The notes under the pieces are model-generated. The model had not been told where the DNA came from. It saw only the letters and a program-made list of their open reading frames with translations, and ran no database searches. From positions 1,486,001 to 1,550,000 of the forward strand of contig NZ_CP036313.1 in the NCBI RefSeq assembly GCF_004319545.1: a stretch of DNA of 64,000 bases, written 5' to 3'. Both the position numbers and the translations under genes were made by a program. This DNA comes from Desulfobacter hydrogenophilus (GTDB lineage Bacteria > Desulfobacterota > Desulfobacteria > Desulfobacterales > Desulfobacteraceae). Below are positions 43,798 through 53,651 of this stretch, one piece after another (the first letter of the stretch is position 1; each line of letters opens with the position of its first letter).

Positions 43798-45336
43798 CTC
43801 AACTTTCGGTGATTAAAAATGATAGTGAATAAAAACACAACAAACTGATTTTATTATTTAAATTGACGAATTTCACTTTATATGATACGCTTTGTTTACC
43901 ACTAAACAAACATTTCATACAAAGGAAATTCGCCAAAATGAATACTACCCTTACCAACGTAGAAAATCAAATGACAAATTCAGAACAAATCGGCGTACTC
44001 AATGATTATTTTACAAAATTCAAAATTGGTAAGTTATTGAATCAATCAGGAATCGTTAAAACCAAAGGAGCCTCACCGCTTGCCATTTTCACAGCCCTAT
44101 TTAACTTGGCATTTCACAACAAGAATTTATACCAGGGCATTGTGAAAAATAAAAAAGTTGATGTCGATAAGGACGCCGCTTACAATTTTTTGAACTCTCC
44201 AACATATAACTGGCGGCGGTTTACCCTTCAGCTCTGCCGCCGAATTTATTTTATCATCAGAAAGCTCCTTGATGATTCTTCTGAAGAAGTTCTTATCTTC
44301 GACGATTCTACCTATAGCAGAAACCGTTCTAAAAAAGTCGAGCTTTTATCCCGGGTGTTTGATCATACAGATATGAAGTACATCAAAGGATTCCGGATGC
44401 TGACTCTTGGCTGGTCTGACGGTAACAGTTTTCTTGGACTTGATTTTGCCCTTTTATCATCTGTAGACAAAAAGAATCGATACAATGAAATAAATCCTGA
44501 TATTGATAAAAGGACCTGCGGATATCATCGCCGCCAGGAAGCGGTTACAAAAACCACAGCCCATCTCGTACCGATGGTAAAAAGAGCCCTTGATATGGGT
44601 GTCCGGGCTAAGTATATTTTAATGGACAGTTGGTTTTCGATGCCGTCAGCAATCGCAAATTTGCGGGAATACATACACGTCATATGCATGCTGAAAGATC
44701 ATCCAAAATGGCTTTATGAATATCAAGGCAAAAAGCTTAGGCTGTCCGAACTCTATGGAAAATTGAAGAAAAAACGAGGAAGAGCAAAAGTCAAAGCCCA
44801 AGCTATTGTTACTCTTTCCAACGGCAAGCAGGCAAAAATCATTTTTGTTCCCTGTGATAAAAAACGTGGCTGGCTTGCACTCCTGTCGACAGATTTGGCC
44901 CTTCCTAATGAAGAAATCATTCGTCTGTACGGCAAACGTTGGGATATAGAGGTCTTTTTCAAAATGTGCAAACAGCACTTAAAATTGGTGAAGGAAATAC
45001 AAATTCGAAATTACGATGGCCTTGTGGGCCATACATCTCTGGTTATTGCCAGGTATAATATTCTCAGCCTTTATCAGCGGCAATGTATGGATCAGAGATC
45101 ATTCGGGGAGCTCTTCAGGGCCTGTAACGATGAGATGACCAATTTGTCTTTTATGGTTTCTTTGGAGCGGATCATGCGTTTAGCTTTGGTAAATATTCGG
45201 CAATTATTTAATTTTACCGAGCGTATGGTTCAAGTGATGCTTGATCAGGTAATGGGCCAAGCTCTCAAGTATTTCGGTTTTTCAAGTAGGCCTGAGGAAT
45301 TATTGGGGGTGTAAATTTACTCCTCCGAAAGTTGAG
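43798..45336 (+). mobile_element. IS4-family insertion sequence, 1539 bp, with target duplication
   Basis: The 12-bp perfect terminal inverted repeats are CTCAACTTTCGG (43798-43809) and CCGAAAGTTGAG (45325-45336). They are flanked by the 7-bp direct repeat TCACTAA (43791-43797 and 45337-45343). It contains one intact transposase gene. The clean ends and exact duplication show a recent, simple insertion into fic. Confidence 0.95.
43938..45314 (+). CDS. IS4 family transposase
   Basis: A 458-residue DDE transposase from ATG 43938 (AAAGGAAAT upstream; a longer frame from the element's edge has no ribosome site). Motifs: LIFDDSTYSRNRSKK (first Asp), YILMDSWFSMP (second Asp), and the YREK-like signature region YGKRWDIEVFFKMCKQHLKL near residue 330 with the catalytic Glu. 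Length is normal for the family and the frame is complete, so the element may be mobile. Confidence 0.93.
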   Translation: MNTTLTNVENQMTNSEQIGVLNDYFTKFKIGKLLNQSGIVKTKGASPLAIFTALFNLAFHNKNLYQGIVKNKKVDVDKDAAYNFLNSPTYNWRRFTLQLCRRIYFIIRKLLDDSSEEVLIFDDSTYSRNRSKKVELLSRVFDHTDMKYIKGFRMLTLGWSDGNSFLGLDFALLSSVDKKNRYNEINPDIDKRTCGYHRRQEAVTKTTAHLVPMVKRALDMGVRAKYILMDSWFSMPSAIANLREYIHVICMLKDHPKWLYEYQGKKLRLSELYGKLKKKRGRAKVKAQAIVTLSNGKQAKIIFVPCDKKRGWLALLSTDLALPNEEIIRLYGKRWDIEVFFKMCKQHLKLVKEIQIRNYDGLVGHTSLVIARYNILSLYQRQCMDQRSFGELFRACNDEMTNLSFMVSLERIMRLALVNIRQLFNFTERMVQVMLDQVMGQALKYFGFSSRPEELLGV

Positions 45337-45689
45337 TCACTAAAATATATCGATAAAATGCCACAAGGTAACTTTGATGAAATTATTGAAAAATATGTCG
45401 AGATGAATATTGCCCATCCTTTTCGTGAAGGCAACGGACGCGCCACCCGTATCTGGCTTGACCTCATTTTCAAAAAAGAAATCAAGCAGGTCGTGGATTG
45501 GAATTTGGTGGATAAGGAGGAATATCGCTCGGCCATGGAGCGCAGCGTGGTGAAAGATGTTGAAATTAAAGTGTTATTAAAACAAGCCTTAACCGATCTG
45601 ATTAATGACCGTGCGTTGTTTATGAAGGGTATTGACATTAGCTATTTTTATGAAGGCTATAGCGAGTTTAAGACCGAGGAGTTGTAGTA

Positions 45690-45830
45690 ATGAGTGATGT
45701 CATTTTTATGGAAAAGCGACTTGAAGGTGTTGAGGTGGAATGGAAGCCATTAGGAAAAGTGGTAGAAAGTCTTGATTCTCTACGAAAAATTAAAAATGTA
45801 TATAGAACGTCAATACCTTCGCCAAATTAA
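45690..45830 (+). pseudogene. Type I restriction specificity subunit (hsdS), 5' stub
   Basis: A 46-codon frame starts two bases after the fic stop: MSDVIFMEKRLEGVEVEWKP, continuing LGKVVESLDSLRK. EWKPLGxVVE is the usual opening of HsdS target-recognition domains. The protein should be about 400 residues, but it stops after KIKNVYRTSIPSPN. The rest of the locus (hsdM, hsdR) is absent, so this is the remnant of a lost type I restriction system. Confidence 0.65.
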
Positions 45831-45916
45831 AATTTAGGTGGGGGTGAAAAATAAAAAGTTGTTGTATTATGATATGCGATTATTCAATACGTTAACCCTG
45901 CTGCCCAGGAGGCGCC

Positions 45917-48900
45917 ATGACCTTATATAATACCCGTTTGGATAAAGACAGTTGCGGATTCGGGCTGATTGCCCATCTGGAAGGCCGGGCCAGCCATAAG
46001 CTGGTGCGCGAATCCATATTTTCCCTGGCCAGGATGAGCCACAGGGGAGCCGTGGGTGCTGACGGCAAAACCGGAGACGGCTGTGGTCTTTTACTCCAGA
46101 AGCCTGATGGTTTTTTCAGGGACCTGGCCCGGGAGGCGGGCTGGCAGCTGGCCACAAGATACGGGGTGGGCATGATCTTCTTAAGCCAGGATCCGGATCT
46201 GCGCCAGGCAGCCATGGAGAGGGTTGAGTCTGAATTGACAAAAGAAACCCTTACCATTGCCGGATGGCGGCAGGTTCCGGTGAATCCGGATGTGCTGGGA
46301 GATATTGCAAAGCAGAGCCTGCCTGCCATTTTCCAGGTATTGATCAACGCCCCCTTTGGGTGGGGGGCAAAGGATCTGGAGCGCAGACTTTTTATGGCCC
46401 GCCGCAGAATTGAAAAGGGTATGGTCCATGACCCGGAGTTCTATGTGGCCAGCTTTTCCAACCTGGTGGTGGTGTATAAAGGACTTTGTCGCCCCAAGGA
46501 CCTACCCCTGTTTTTCAAGGATCTGGGGGACCTGAGGATGGCTTCTGCGGTATGTCTGTTTCACCAGCGATTTTCCACCAACACACTGCCCCAATGGTCC
46601 ATGGCCCAGCCCTTTCGTTACCTGGCCCATAACGGGGAGCTGAACACCATTACAAGTAACCGGCAGTGGGCCAGGGCCAGGGGTTACAAACTGACCTCCC
46701 CCCTGCTGCCGGATATGGTGGATGCTGCGCCTTTTGTGAATGAGACAGGGTCTGACTCCTCTTCTCTGGACAATATGCTGGAGCTGCTTCTGGCCGGGGG
46801 GATGGACCTTTTTCGGGCCTTCAGACTCCTGATTCCACCAGCCTGGCAGAATCATCCGGACATGGATGAAAATTTAAGAGCATTTTACGATTTCAATTCC
46901 ATGCACATGGAACCCTGGGACGGTCCTGCAGGTATTGTCATGAGTGACGGCCGTTTTGCCGCCTGCGGCCTGGACAGAAACGGTCTGCGGCCGGCGCGGT
47001 ACGTGGTGACCCGGAACAAGTGGATTACCCTGGCGTCTGAAGTGGGCATCTGGGACTATGCCCCGGACGAGGTGGTGGAAAAAGGCCGGGTCAGCCCGGG
47101 TGAACTCCTGGTAATTGACACCCTCACCGGCAAACGCTGGACCTCCTGGCAGATCGACCAGGAGCTCATGTCCCGCCATCCCTACAAGCAGTGGATGGCA
47201 GATTGCTGTACGTCTTTAAAACCTGCCCCGGACCATGGACCGGGATCCCAGCCTGCATCCGGTTTTGACCATGAGACCCTGATCCGGTATCAGAAAATTT
47301 TCAACTGCACCAATGAAGAGGTCCAGGAGGTGATCCGGGTGCTGGGAAACATGGGCAAGGAACCCGTAATTTCCATGGGGGATGACGCGCCCATGGCAGT
47401 GATGTCAAGACTTCCCAGGAATTTGTCTGACTATTTCAGACAGATGTTTGCCCAGGTTACCAACCCGCCCATTGATCCTTTGCGAGAACGCCATGTCATG
47501 TCCCTTGCCACCTGTCTCGGCCGGGAGAGAAACGTATTCAACGAGACCCTGGGCCATGCCTGGCGGGTGCTGTTTGCTTCCCCTGTTCTGGTTCGTTCAG
47601 ACCTGGATCAGCTCCTTGCCCTGGATCCCCTGTATTACAAGCATGAGTTCATTGATCTGAACTATGATCCTGATGTCGGTCTTGAAGCCGGGGTTCGGGC
47701 CATTGTGAATACAGCTCTTGAAAAAGTCCGGGAACAAACTGTTCTGCTCATCCTTTCAGACCGGAATATCTCCCGAAAGACCCTGCCGGTTCCGGCAGCC
47801 ATGGCAGTGGGCGCAGTGCAGCAGGCCCTGGTGGAGCACAACCTCCGGTCTGATACCAATATCATTGTGGAGACAGCCACAGCAAGGGACCCCCACCACT
47901 TTGCCCTGCTTTTAGGCGTCGGCGCCACAGCGATTTTTCCCTTTCTGGCCTATGACATATTAACGGCCCTGGATGAGAATAATGAATTATCCCTCCCCCT
48001 GGAAAAGGCCATTTTCAACTATCGAAAGGGTATTGATAACGGCTTATTGAAAATTTTGTCCAAAATGGGGATTTCCACTATTACCTCCTATCGCTGTTCC
48101 AAATTATTTGAGGCCGTCGGACTTTCCAGCAAGATCATGGATCTCTGTTTTAAGGGTATGGAAAGCCGAATCCAGGGAGCTGACTTTGAAGATTTCCAGA
48201 AAGACCAGGAGATCCTGTCCTGCCCGGCCTGGGAAAAGGCGTTTCTGCCCCTGCCCCGGGGGGGCCTGTTCAGGTATATCCACGGCCAGGAATTTCATGC
48301 CTATAATCCGGATGTAGTTCAATCCCTGCAAAAGGCGGTAAAGACCGGTGCTGATGCGGATTATGAGATCTATGCCCATACCGTGAACAACCGGCAGCCC
48401 GCCCATTTAAGGGATCTGCTGGCATTGAAAAAAGGGCAGACCCCTATCCCCATGGAGGAAGTGGCACCTGACACAGAGTTTTTCAAACGCTTTGATACAG
48501 CAGCCATGTCCATCGGTGCCCTGAGCCAGGAGGCCCACGAAGCCCTGGCCCTGGCCATGAATCAACTTGGCGGATATTCCAACTCAGGTGAAGGCGGGGA
48601 AGATCCGGCCCGGTACGGCACCCCTGCCGTTTCCAGGATCAAACAGGTGGCCTCGGGCCGATTCGGCGTGACCCCTGGATATCTCATGAGTGCGGATGTC
48701 ATCCAGATCAAGATGGCCCAGGGCGCCAAACCCGGTGAAGGGGGGCAGCTGCCCGGCCATAAGGTCACCCCCCAGATCGCGCTGTTGCGCTATGCCATCC
48801 CGGGTGTCACCCTGATCTCTCCGCCCCCGCACCATGATATCTATTCCATCGAGGACCTGGCCCAGCTCATCTTTGACCTGAAACAGATCAACCCTAAAGC

Positions 48901-50383
48901 GCAGATCTCTGTCAAACTGGTGGCGGAACCCGGGGTGGGGACCATTGCCTGCGGCGTGGTCAAGGCCTATGCGGATATGATTACCATCTCAGGCTATGAC
49001 GGGGGGACGGGGGCCTCTCCCCTGACAAGTGTGAAGTATGCGGGCAGCCCCTGGGAGCTGGGCCTGGCCGAAGCCCAGCAGGCTTTGGTGGAAAATGGGC
49101 TGCGCCACAAAATTCGTCTCCAGGTGGATGGGGGGCTGAAAACCGGCCAGGACATTGTCAAAGCAGCCATTCTGGGGGCAGAAAGCTTTGGATTCGGAAC
49201 AGGACCGCTCATTGCACTGGGATGCAAATTTTTGCGGATCTGCCACCTGAACAACTGTGCCACAGGGGTGGCCACCCAGGATGAGACCCTCAGAAAAAAA
49301 CATTTTTCCGGCCTGCCTGAAAAGGTGATTCAATACTTTTCCTTCCTGGTCCAGGAGACCCGGTCTATTATGGCCAGCCTGGGGATCAGGGATTTAAGAG
49401 ATCTTATCGGCCGTACCGATCTGTTGGTCCCCCAGGAGGGGGTAACCAAGAAACAGAACAAGCTGGACCTGTCCAGCCTTCTGGTATCTCCCATACCGCC
49501 CCAGGGGGGGCAGCGGTATCACACAGATCCTAATCCCCCTGCAGATGACGGACAACTGAACTTGACGATTACAGACCAGTTTAAAGCGGCCGTGACCTCC
49601 GGTTCCGGCGGAGAGGGCGCGTTTGATATCCAGAATACGGATCGGTCTGTGGGAGCTATGCTCTCAGGCATCATTGCCGAGGTCCATGGCAATACGGCCA
49701 TGGAAAAGACGCCTGTGACCCTCAGATTCTCCGGCAGTGCGGGCCAGAGTTTCGGGGCCTGGAATGCCGGCGGACTTCACATGGTTCTGGCAGGCGATGC
49801 CAACGATTACGTGGGCAAGGGGATGGCTGGCGGAAAATTGATTCTCAGGCCGCCTGCCGGGGTCTCTTACAAATCCAACAAAGCTGTGATTATGGGCAAT
49901 ACCTGTCTTTACGGGGCAACAGGCGGCACCCTTTTTGCCGCCGGCCTTGCGGGCGAACGCTTTGCCGTGAGAAACTCAGGTGCCAGGGCGGTGGTGGAGG
50001 GTATCGGCGATAATGGATGTGAATATATGACCGGGGGCATGGTCACCATCCTGGGACCCACCGGGGTCAATTTCGGGGCCGGTATGACCGGCGGCTTTGC
50101 CTATGTTCTGGATAAGGAGGATCGGCTGGCCCAGCGGACCAATTCCGAGCTTGTAGAAGTGGTTTCCATAATCGGGTATCCTGTTTTTCAGGAACATCTG
50201 CGGGGAATCATCAATGCCCACTATGAGGCCACCGGCAGCCGGCATGCAGAGCGGATCATGGCAGGATTTGAACAGATATGGGCGGATCGGTTCAAACTGG
50301 TCAAACCCAAAACAAGCGATATCAAAACCCTGCTGGGGCACCGGGGGAACCGACCCGAAGAGATCCTGTCAGAGGCCTATTAA
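45917..50383 (+). CDS. gltB: Glutamate synthase (NADPH) large subunit
   Basis: A 1488-residue enzyme converting glutamine and 2-oxoglutarate to two glutamates. The N-terminal nucleophile is Cys13 (DKDSCGFGLI); twelve residues are probably removed. The class II amidotransferase domain includes MSHRGAVGADGKTGDGCG and LAHNGELNT. The FMN/synthase domain has GGEDPARYG and KPGEGGQLPGHK; the [3Fe-4S] cysteines are in CKFLRICHLNNCATG. The C-terminal beta-helix domain (GNTAMEKT... GGxVTILGPTG) is complete. AGGAGG precedes the ATG. It forms an operon with gltD. Confidence 0.97.
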   Translation: MTLYNTRLDKDSCGFGLIAHLEGRASHKLVRESIFSLARMSHRGAVGADGKTGDGCGLLLQKPDGFFRDLAREAGWQLATRYGVGMIFLSQDPDLRQAAMERVESELTKETLTIAGWRQVPVNPDVLGDIAKQSLPAIFQVLINAPFGWGAKDLERRLFMARRRIEKGMVHDPEFYVASFSNLVVVYKGLCRPKDLPLFFKDLGDLRMASAVCLFHQRFSTNTLPQWSMAQPFRYLAHNGELNTITSNRQWARARGYKLTSPLLPDMVDAAPFVNETGSDSSSLDNMLELLLAGGMDLFRAFRLLIPPAWQNHPDMDENLRAFYDFNSMHMEPWDGPAGIVMSDGRFAACGLDRNGLRPARYVVTRNKWITLASEVGIWDYAPDEVVEKGRVSPGELLVIDTLTGKRWTSWQIDQELMSRHPYKQWMADCCTSLKPAPDHGPGSQPASGFDHETLIRYQKIFNCTNEEVQEVIRVLGNMGKEPVISMGDDAPMAVMSRLPRNLSDYFRQMFAQVTNPPIDPLRERHVMSLATCLGRERNVFNETLGHAWRVLFASPVLVRSDLDQLLALDPLYYKHEFIDLNYDPDVGLEAGVRAIVNTALEKVREQTVLLILSDRNISRKTLPVPAAMAVGAVQQALVEHNLRSDTNIIVETATARDPHHFALLLGVGATAIFPFLAYDILTALDENNELSLPLEKAIFNYRKGIDNGLLKILSKMGISTITSYRCSKLFEAVGLSSKIMDLCFKGMESRIQGADFEDFQKDQEILSCPAWEKAFLPLPRGGLFRYIHGQEFHAYNPDVVQSLQKAVKTGADADYEIYAHTVNNRQPAHLRDLLALKKGQTPIPMEEVAPDTEFFKRFDTAAMSIGALSQEAHEALALAMNQLGGYSNSGEGGEDPARYGTPAVSRIKQVASGRFGVTPGYLMSADVIQIKMAQGAKPGEGGQLPGHKVTPQIALLRYAIPGVTLISPPPHHDIYSIEDLAQLIFDLKQINPKAQISVKLVAEPGVGTIACGVVKAYADMITISGYDGGTGASPLTSVKYAGSPWELGLAEAQQALVENGLRHKIRLQVDGGLKTGQDIVKAAILGAESFGFGTGPLIALGCKFLRICHLNNCATGVATQDETLRKKHFSGLPEKVIQYFSFLVQETRSIMASLGIRDLRDLIGRTDLLVPQEGVTKKQNKLDLSSLLVSPIPPQGGQRYHTDPNPPADDGQLNLTITDQFKAAVTSGSGGEGAFDIQNTDRSVGAMLSGIIAEVHGNTAMEKTPVTLRFSGSAGQSFGAWNAGGLHMVLAGDANDYVGKGMAGGKLILRPPAGVSYKSNKAVIMGNTCLYGATGGTLFAAGLAGERFAVRNSGARAVVEGIGDNGCEYMTGGMVTILGPTGVNFGAGMTGGFAYVLDKEDRLAQRTNSELVEVVSIIGYPVFQEHLRGIINAHYEATGSRHAERIMAGFEQIWADRFKLVKPKTSDIKTLLGHRGNRPEEILSEAY

Positions 50384-50393
50384 GGAAATTCTC

Positions 50394-51812
50394 ATGACCA
50401 CAAATATATATCAATTCATTGAAGTCGACCGGGTTGCACCCAAGAAAAAATCCATTGAGGAGCGCAGGCATACTTTCAGGGAAATCTACGAACCCTTTCA
50501 AGAATCCCAGGTAGCCATGCAGGCGGACCGGTGTCTCAACTGCGGCAACCCATACTGCGAGTGGAAATGCCCGGTGCACAACTATATTCCAGACTGGCTC
50601 AGGCTGGCCAACGAAGGCAAAATTCTGGCGGCAGCCGAGCTCTGCCACCAGACCAACAGCCTGCCGGAAATCTGCGGCAGAGTCTGCCCCCAGGACCGCC
50701 TCTGCGAAGGGGCCTGCACCCTGAACACCGGATTCGGCGCTGTCACCATCGGCAGCATTGAAAAGTACATTGTAGACACCGCCTTTGATATGGGATGGCA
50801 GCCGGATCTCTCCGCCGTGGTTTCCACAGGAAAGCGGGTGGCTGTTATCGGGGCCGGTCCGGCGGGCCTTGCCTGCGCTGATGTTCTGGTGAGAAACGGG
50901 GTCTCGCCGGTGGTTTTTGACCGGCACCCTGAGATCGGGGGACTGCTGTGTTTCGGCATCCCCAACTTTAAGCTGGATAAAAAAGTGCTGGTACGGCGGC
51001 GCAGAATTTTTGAAGCCATGGGCATTGAATTCCGGTTGGGAATTGAGGTGGGAGAAGATATGGACCCCGGGGATCTGGTCGCTGAATTTGACGCCCTGTT
51101 TGTGGGTACCGGCACCTATTCCCCCATTTCCGGGGGGCTTGAAAATGAAGATGCCCCGGGTGTACTCCAGGCCCTGCCGTTCTTGATCGGCAACACGGAT
51201 TATTTGATGAAAATCCAGCGGGACACCTATCCATATATCAATCTTGAGAAAAAAAATGTGGTGGTGCTGGGGGGCGGGGATACGGCCATGGACTGCCTGA
51301 GAACTGCGCTTCGTCAGGAGGCATCCACGGCAACCTGCGCCTACCGCAGGGACAGGGAAAATATGCCGGGCTCTGCCCAGGAGGTGGGCAATGCTATGGA
51401 TGAGGGGGCCCGGTTTTTATTCAATGTCCAGCCACAGGCAATTGTATTGGACGACGCCGGCCGTACTGCAGGTGTCCGTGTAGTGAAAACTCAGATGGGA
51501 GAACCAGATGAAAGAGGTCGACGTAAGCCTGTTCCAGTGCCGGGCTCCCAGGAGATCATCCCTGCCCATGCTGTGATTCTCGCATTTGGCTTCAGACCCG
51601 GTCCCCTGAACTGGCTGACCCCCCTGGAGGTGAAGACCGATACAGAAACCGGCCGTATTCTGGCGTCTGAAACCAGCGCCTTTCCCCTTCAGACCGGCAA
51701 TAAAAAGATTTTTGCCGGCGGTGACGCGGTCTTGGGTTCGGACCTTGTGGTCACGGCAATTGCCCAGGGCCGGAAAGCAGCCATGTCAATGCTGTCTTTT
51801 CTGGGTGTTTAG
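50394..51812 (+). CDS. gltD: Glutamate synthase (NADPH) small subunit
   Basis: A 472-residue flavoprotein that passes electrons from NADPH to GltB. I start at ATG 50394 (TAAGGAAATT upstream), 10 bases after gltB; a longer frame lies inside gltB. The N-terminal cysteines are CLNCGNPYCEWKCP and CGRVCPQDRLCEGACT, binding two [4Fe-4S] clusters. FAD site is VIGAGPAGLACA, NADPH site is VVLGGGDTAMDC. The C-terminal FAGGDAVLGSDLVVTAI closes the FAD pocket. Length is typical. Confidence 0.96.
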   Translation: MTTNIYQFIEVDRVAPKKKSIEERRHTFREIYEPFQESQVAMQADRCLNCGNPYCEWKCPVHNYIPDWLRLANEGKILAAAELCHQTNSLPEICGRVCPQDRLCEGACTLNTGFGAVTIGSIEKYIVDTAFDMGWQPDLSAVVSTGKRVAVIGAGPAGLACADVLVRNGVSPVVFDRHPEIGGLLCFGIPNFKLDKKVLVRRRRIFEAMGIEFRLGIEVGEDMDPGDLVAEFDALFVGTGTYSPISGGLENEDAPGVLQALPFLIGNTDYLMKIQRDTYPYINLEKKNVVVLGGGDTAMDCLRTALRQEASTATCAYRRDRENMPGSAQEVGNAMDEGARFLFNVQPQAIVLDDAGRTAGVRVVKTQMGEPDERGRRKPVPVPGSQEIIPAHAVILAFGFRPGPLNWLTPLEVKTDTETGRILASETSAFPLQTGNKKIFAGGDAVLGSDLVVTAIAQGRKAAMSMLSFLGV

Positions 51813-51850
51813 GCATGGGTTTTAAATAACTTACCCATTTTGTTATATCC

Positions 51851-51905
51851 GGGAGCGCAGGCGTCGCGCCTGCAGTAACAATGCGGGCGAGACGCCCGCG
51901 CTCCC
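51851..51905. repeat. REP-like palindrome after gltD
   Basis: GGGAGCGCAGGCGTC...GCGCC pairs with GGCGAGACGCCCGCGCTCCC across a short AGTAACAAT loop, giving an imperfect stem of about 23 bp that is far more GC-rich than its surroundings. Similar GGGAGCGC-type palindromes are widespread in bacterial intergenic regions. It may also terminate gltBD, though without a T-run. Confidence 0.7.
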
Positions 51906-52103
51906 AGGTTAAATTATTTCGCTCCCATTCCTTAAAGTGTTGTGTTCAATGCCTGAAAACTCAATGGATAAAGCTGGCCTTACTGCCTGATGCCCAATCA
52001 TACCCACCTGATTGCAGTTCCCGGAACATCGGATGGATTTGCCTCCGCCATTGAAGTTTTATTCAGGAAATACTATTAAAAATGATTTAAGGGAGATTCC
52101 TGT

Positions 52104-53540
52104 TTGGCAAAATATGGCTTTATCCGCAGGTGCATCACGGAAACCTTAGAGGGATTGAAAGAGGGTCTGACTCTTTTTTCCGGGCCCAGCAGGGCGGCAG
52201 TCATTTATGCCATCACACCCGACGATCCCATCTATATCTTTGATCCCCAGAACCTTTTGGCCGGGCACGAGCCGAAATTTAAAGAATTGTATATTGAGTC
52301 AAATGATTGGCGAAACAAGTGTTCCATCAAATATGACAAAAAGAAATTCAGCAATCTGATTCCCGAACAAAACCTTGGGCTGGCCGGACTGATATCCTAT
52401 GGCGGCAGATCAAGCTCCATCGTCTATCAGATGTGGTTTACCGAACACCACCCGGACATGTGTACCATAGGCCCAACTGAGCGGTGGTTGGAGCATGCGG
52501 TTTACAGATTCTCCCACGACATGGCCAATGAAGAAGAATTGTACACAGGCATTTCCGGCTGTTTTCTCAAGGAATATGCCACCCATGCGGTCAGAGATTT
52601 TATTGTGGATGAAATGAATGTCCGGATCGGCTGGGATACCAAAATGAGGGTTTACCCGATTTTAGAAACCGTGCTTAAAATTTCAAGAACGCCGGAAGAA
52701 GGAGAATGGCCTAGAGGCAAACTGATTTTTGTGGAAAAAGACTCAATCCCCAAAATGAATTTTATTTTAGAGCTTCCCGAGGCAGAGCAACCGGTCCTGG
52801 ACAATGTCAAGCATATCAGGAAGCTGCTTCAGTCGGTTGAAAATTCAGATTTGAAATTGGTTGCCACTGAAAATACGATTGTTGGCATCACCAGGGAAAA
52901 TCATCCGGATTTTTCCATCTCAGTGGATTTTAGAGGCGGATACGGTTTTCTGGCGCTCAATGATGAGTTGGTGTGCTCGTTCTCCGACGGCAGCTTCAAA
53001 TCGACCACGCATAAAGAAAAGCTGGTTCAGGTGGAAGAGGCATTAATGGACGCTGATATGGATGCTGAAAAGGTCACAGCTTTATTTAAAGTCGTTACCG
53101 GGATTGTTCACAATGCTGCCGGCCACCGGCATGGATGCAGCATTGTGATTGACCTCAATGAGTCCCCGGTTTTTATCATGGGCCATTCATTACTGCATCC
53201 CATGGACCTGAAAAATCAGGATAATTATGATCTGGCCAAATCCCTGTCCAAGGTGGATGGGGCGCTGCACATAGGGGCTGATATAAAGCTGCATGGGTTT
53301 GCCTGCCTTTTGCAAGGCAGGAATGTGCCCGGAGAAAACAGGGCCAGGGGTGCCAGGTTCAATTCAGCTTTGAGGTTCACGGCAGAACATGAAAATGTTA
53401 TTGTGATAGTCGTCTCATCCGACACTCTGGTCTCGGTCATGATGGGGGGGGCGGTTCTAAAAACTAGATGGAAACTGGAAACTTCTCTTATATGCAAGAT
53501 CCCCGTTCCCTTGAAAAAATGGGTTGCTGCGAGTAAATAA
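52104..53540 (+). CDS. DisA_N (diadenylate cyclase-like) domain protein with N-terminal sensor region
   Basis: A 478-residue protein starting at TTG 52104 with GGGAGA upstream. The C-terminal part (about residues 330-470) resembles the diadenylate cyclase domain: VDGALHIGADIKLHGFACLL matches the DGA motif region. ARGARFNSALRFTAEHENVIV stands where GTRHRAA is expected, so the RHR motif reads RFN. IVVSSDTLVSVMMGG matches the end of the fold. The first 300 residues would be a ligand- or signal-sensing region, as known for several DAC proteins (DACN-type). If active it would make cyclic di-AMP; the altered RHR raises doubt. No membrane helix is seen. Confidence 0.7.
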   Translation: MAKYGFIRRCITETLEGLKEGLTLFSGPSRAAVIYAITPDDPIYIFDPQNLLAGHEPKFKELYIESNDWRNKCSIKYDKKKFSNLIPEQNLGLAGLISYGGRSSSIVYQMWFTEHHPDMCTIGPTERWLEHAVYRFSHDMANEEELYTGISGCFLKEYATHAVRDFIVDEMNVRIGWDTKMRVYPILETVLKISRTPEEGEWPRGKLIFVEKDSIPKMNFILELPEAEQPVLDNVKHIRKLLQSVENSDLKLVATENTIVGITRENHPDFSISVDFRGGYGFLALNDELVCSFSDGSFKSTTHKEKLVQVEEALMDADMDAEKVTALFKVVTGIVHNAAGHRHGCSIVIDLNESPVFIMGHSLLHPMDLKNQDNYDLAKSLSKVDGALHIGADIKLHGFACLLQGRNVPGENRARGARFNSALRFTAEHENVIVIVVSSDTLVSVMMGGAVLKTRWKLETSLICKIPVPLKKWVAASK

Positions 53541-53651
53541 TGCTTTTTTAACAATAGGACATATCTGGTTAATTGATTTTATTTGCCTGTTTGGGTTAGG
53601 ATGCACTACCCAACGTTTTTTGTCCATGAATTATAAAATGAAGGCTGTGCC

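Larger units (their letters stand above)
43536..45687 (+). pseudogene. Fic family protein, interrupted by an IS4-type element
   Basis: Bases 43536-43797 plus 45344-45687 rejoin exactly to a 201-residue Fic protein once the insertion and one copy of the 7-bp target duplication are removed: 606 bases, in frame. The left part ends GNFRFAPLMYLETSL and the right part continues KYIDKMPQGNFDEI. The active-site loop HPFREGNGRATR is complete in the right part. The N-terminal half has SSIHGYLFEDIYHFAGKIR, the conserved Fic flap region. Fic proteins of this size often sit between hsdM and hsdS of type I restriction loci, which fits the hsdS stub that follows. Disrupted now. Confidence 0.92.

Noticed and set aside
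50322..50927. 201-residue minus-strand ORF opposite gltB/gltD
   Set aside because: Crosses two genuine genes on the other strand and has no recognisable domain or start signal.
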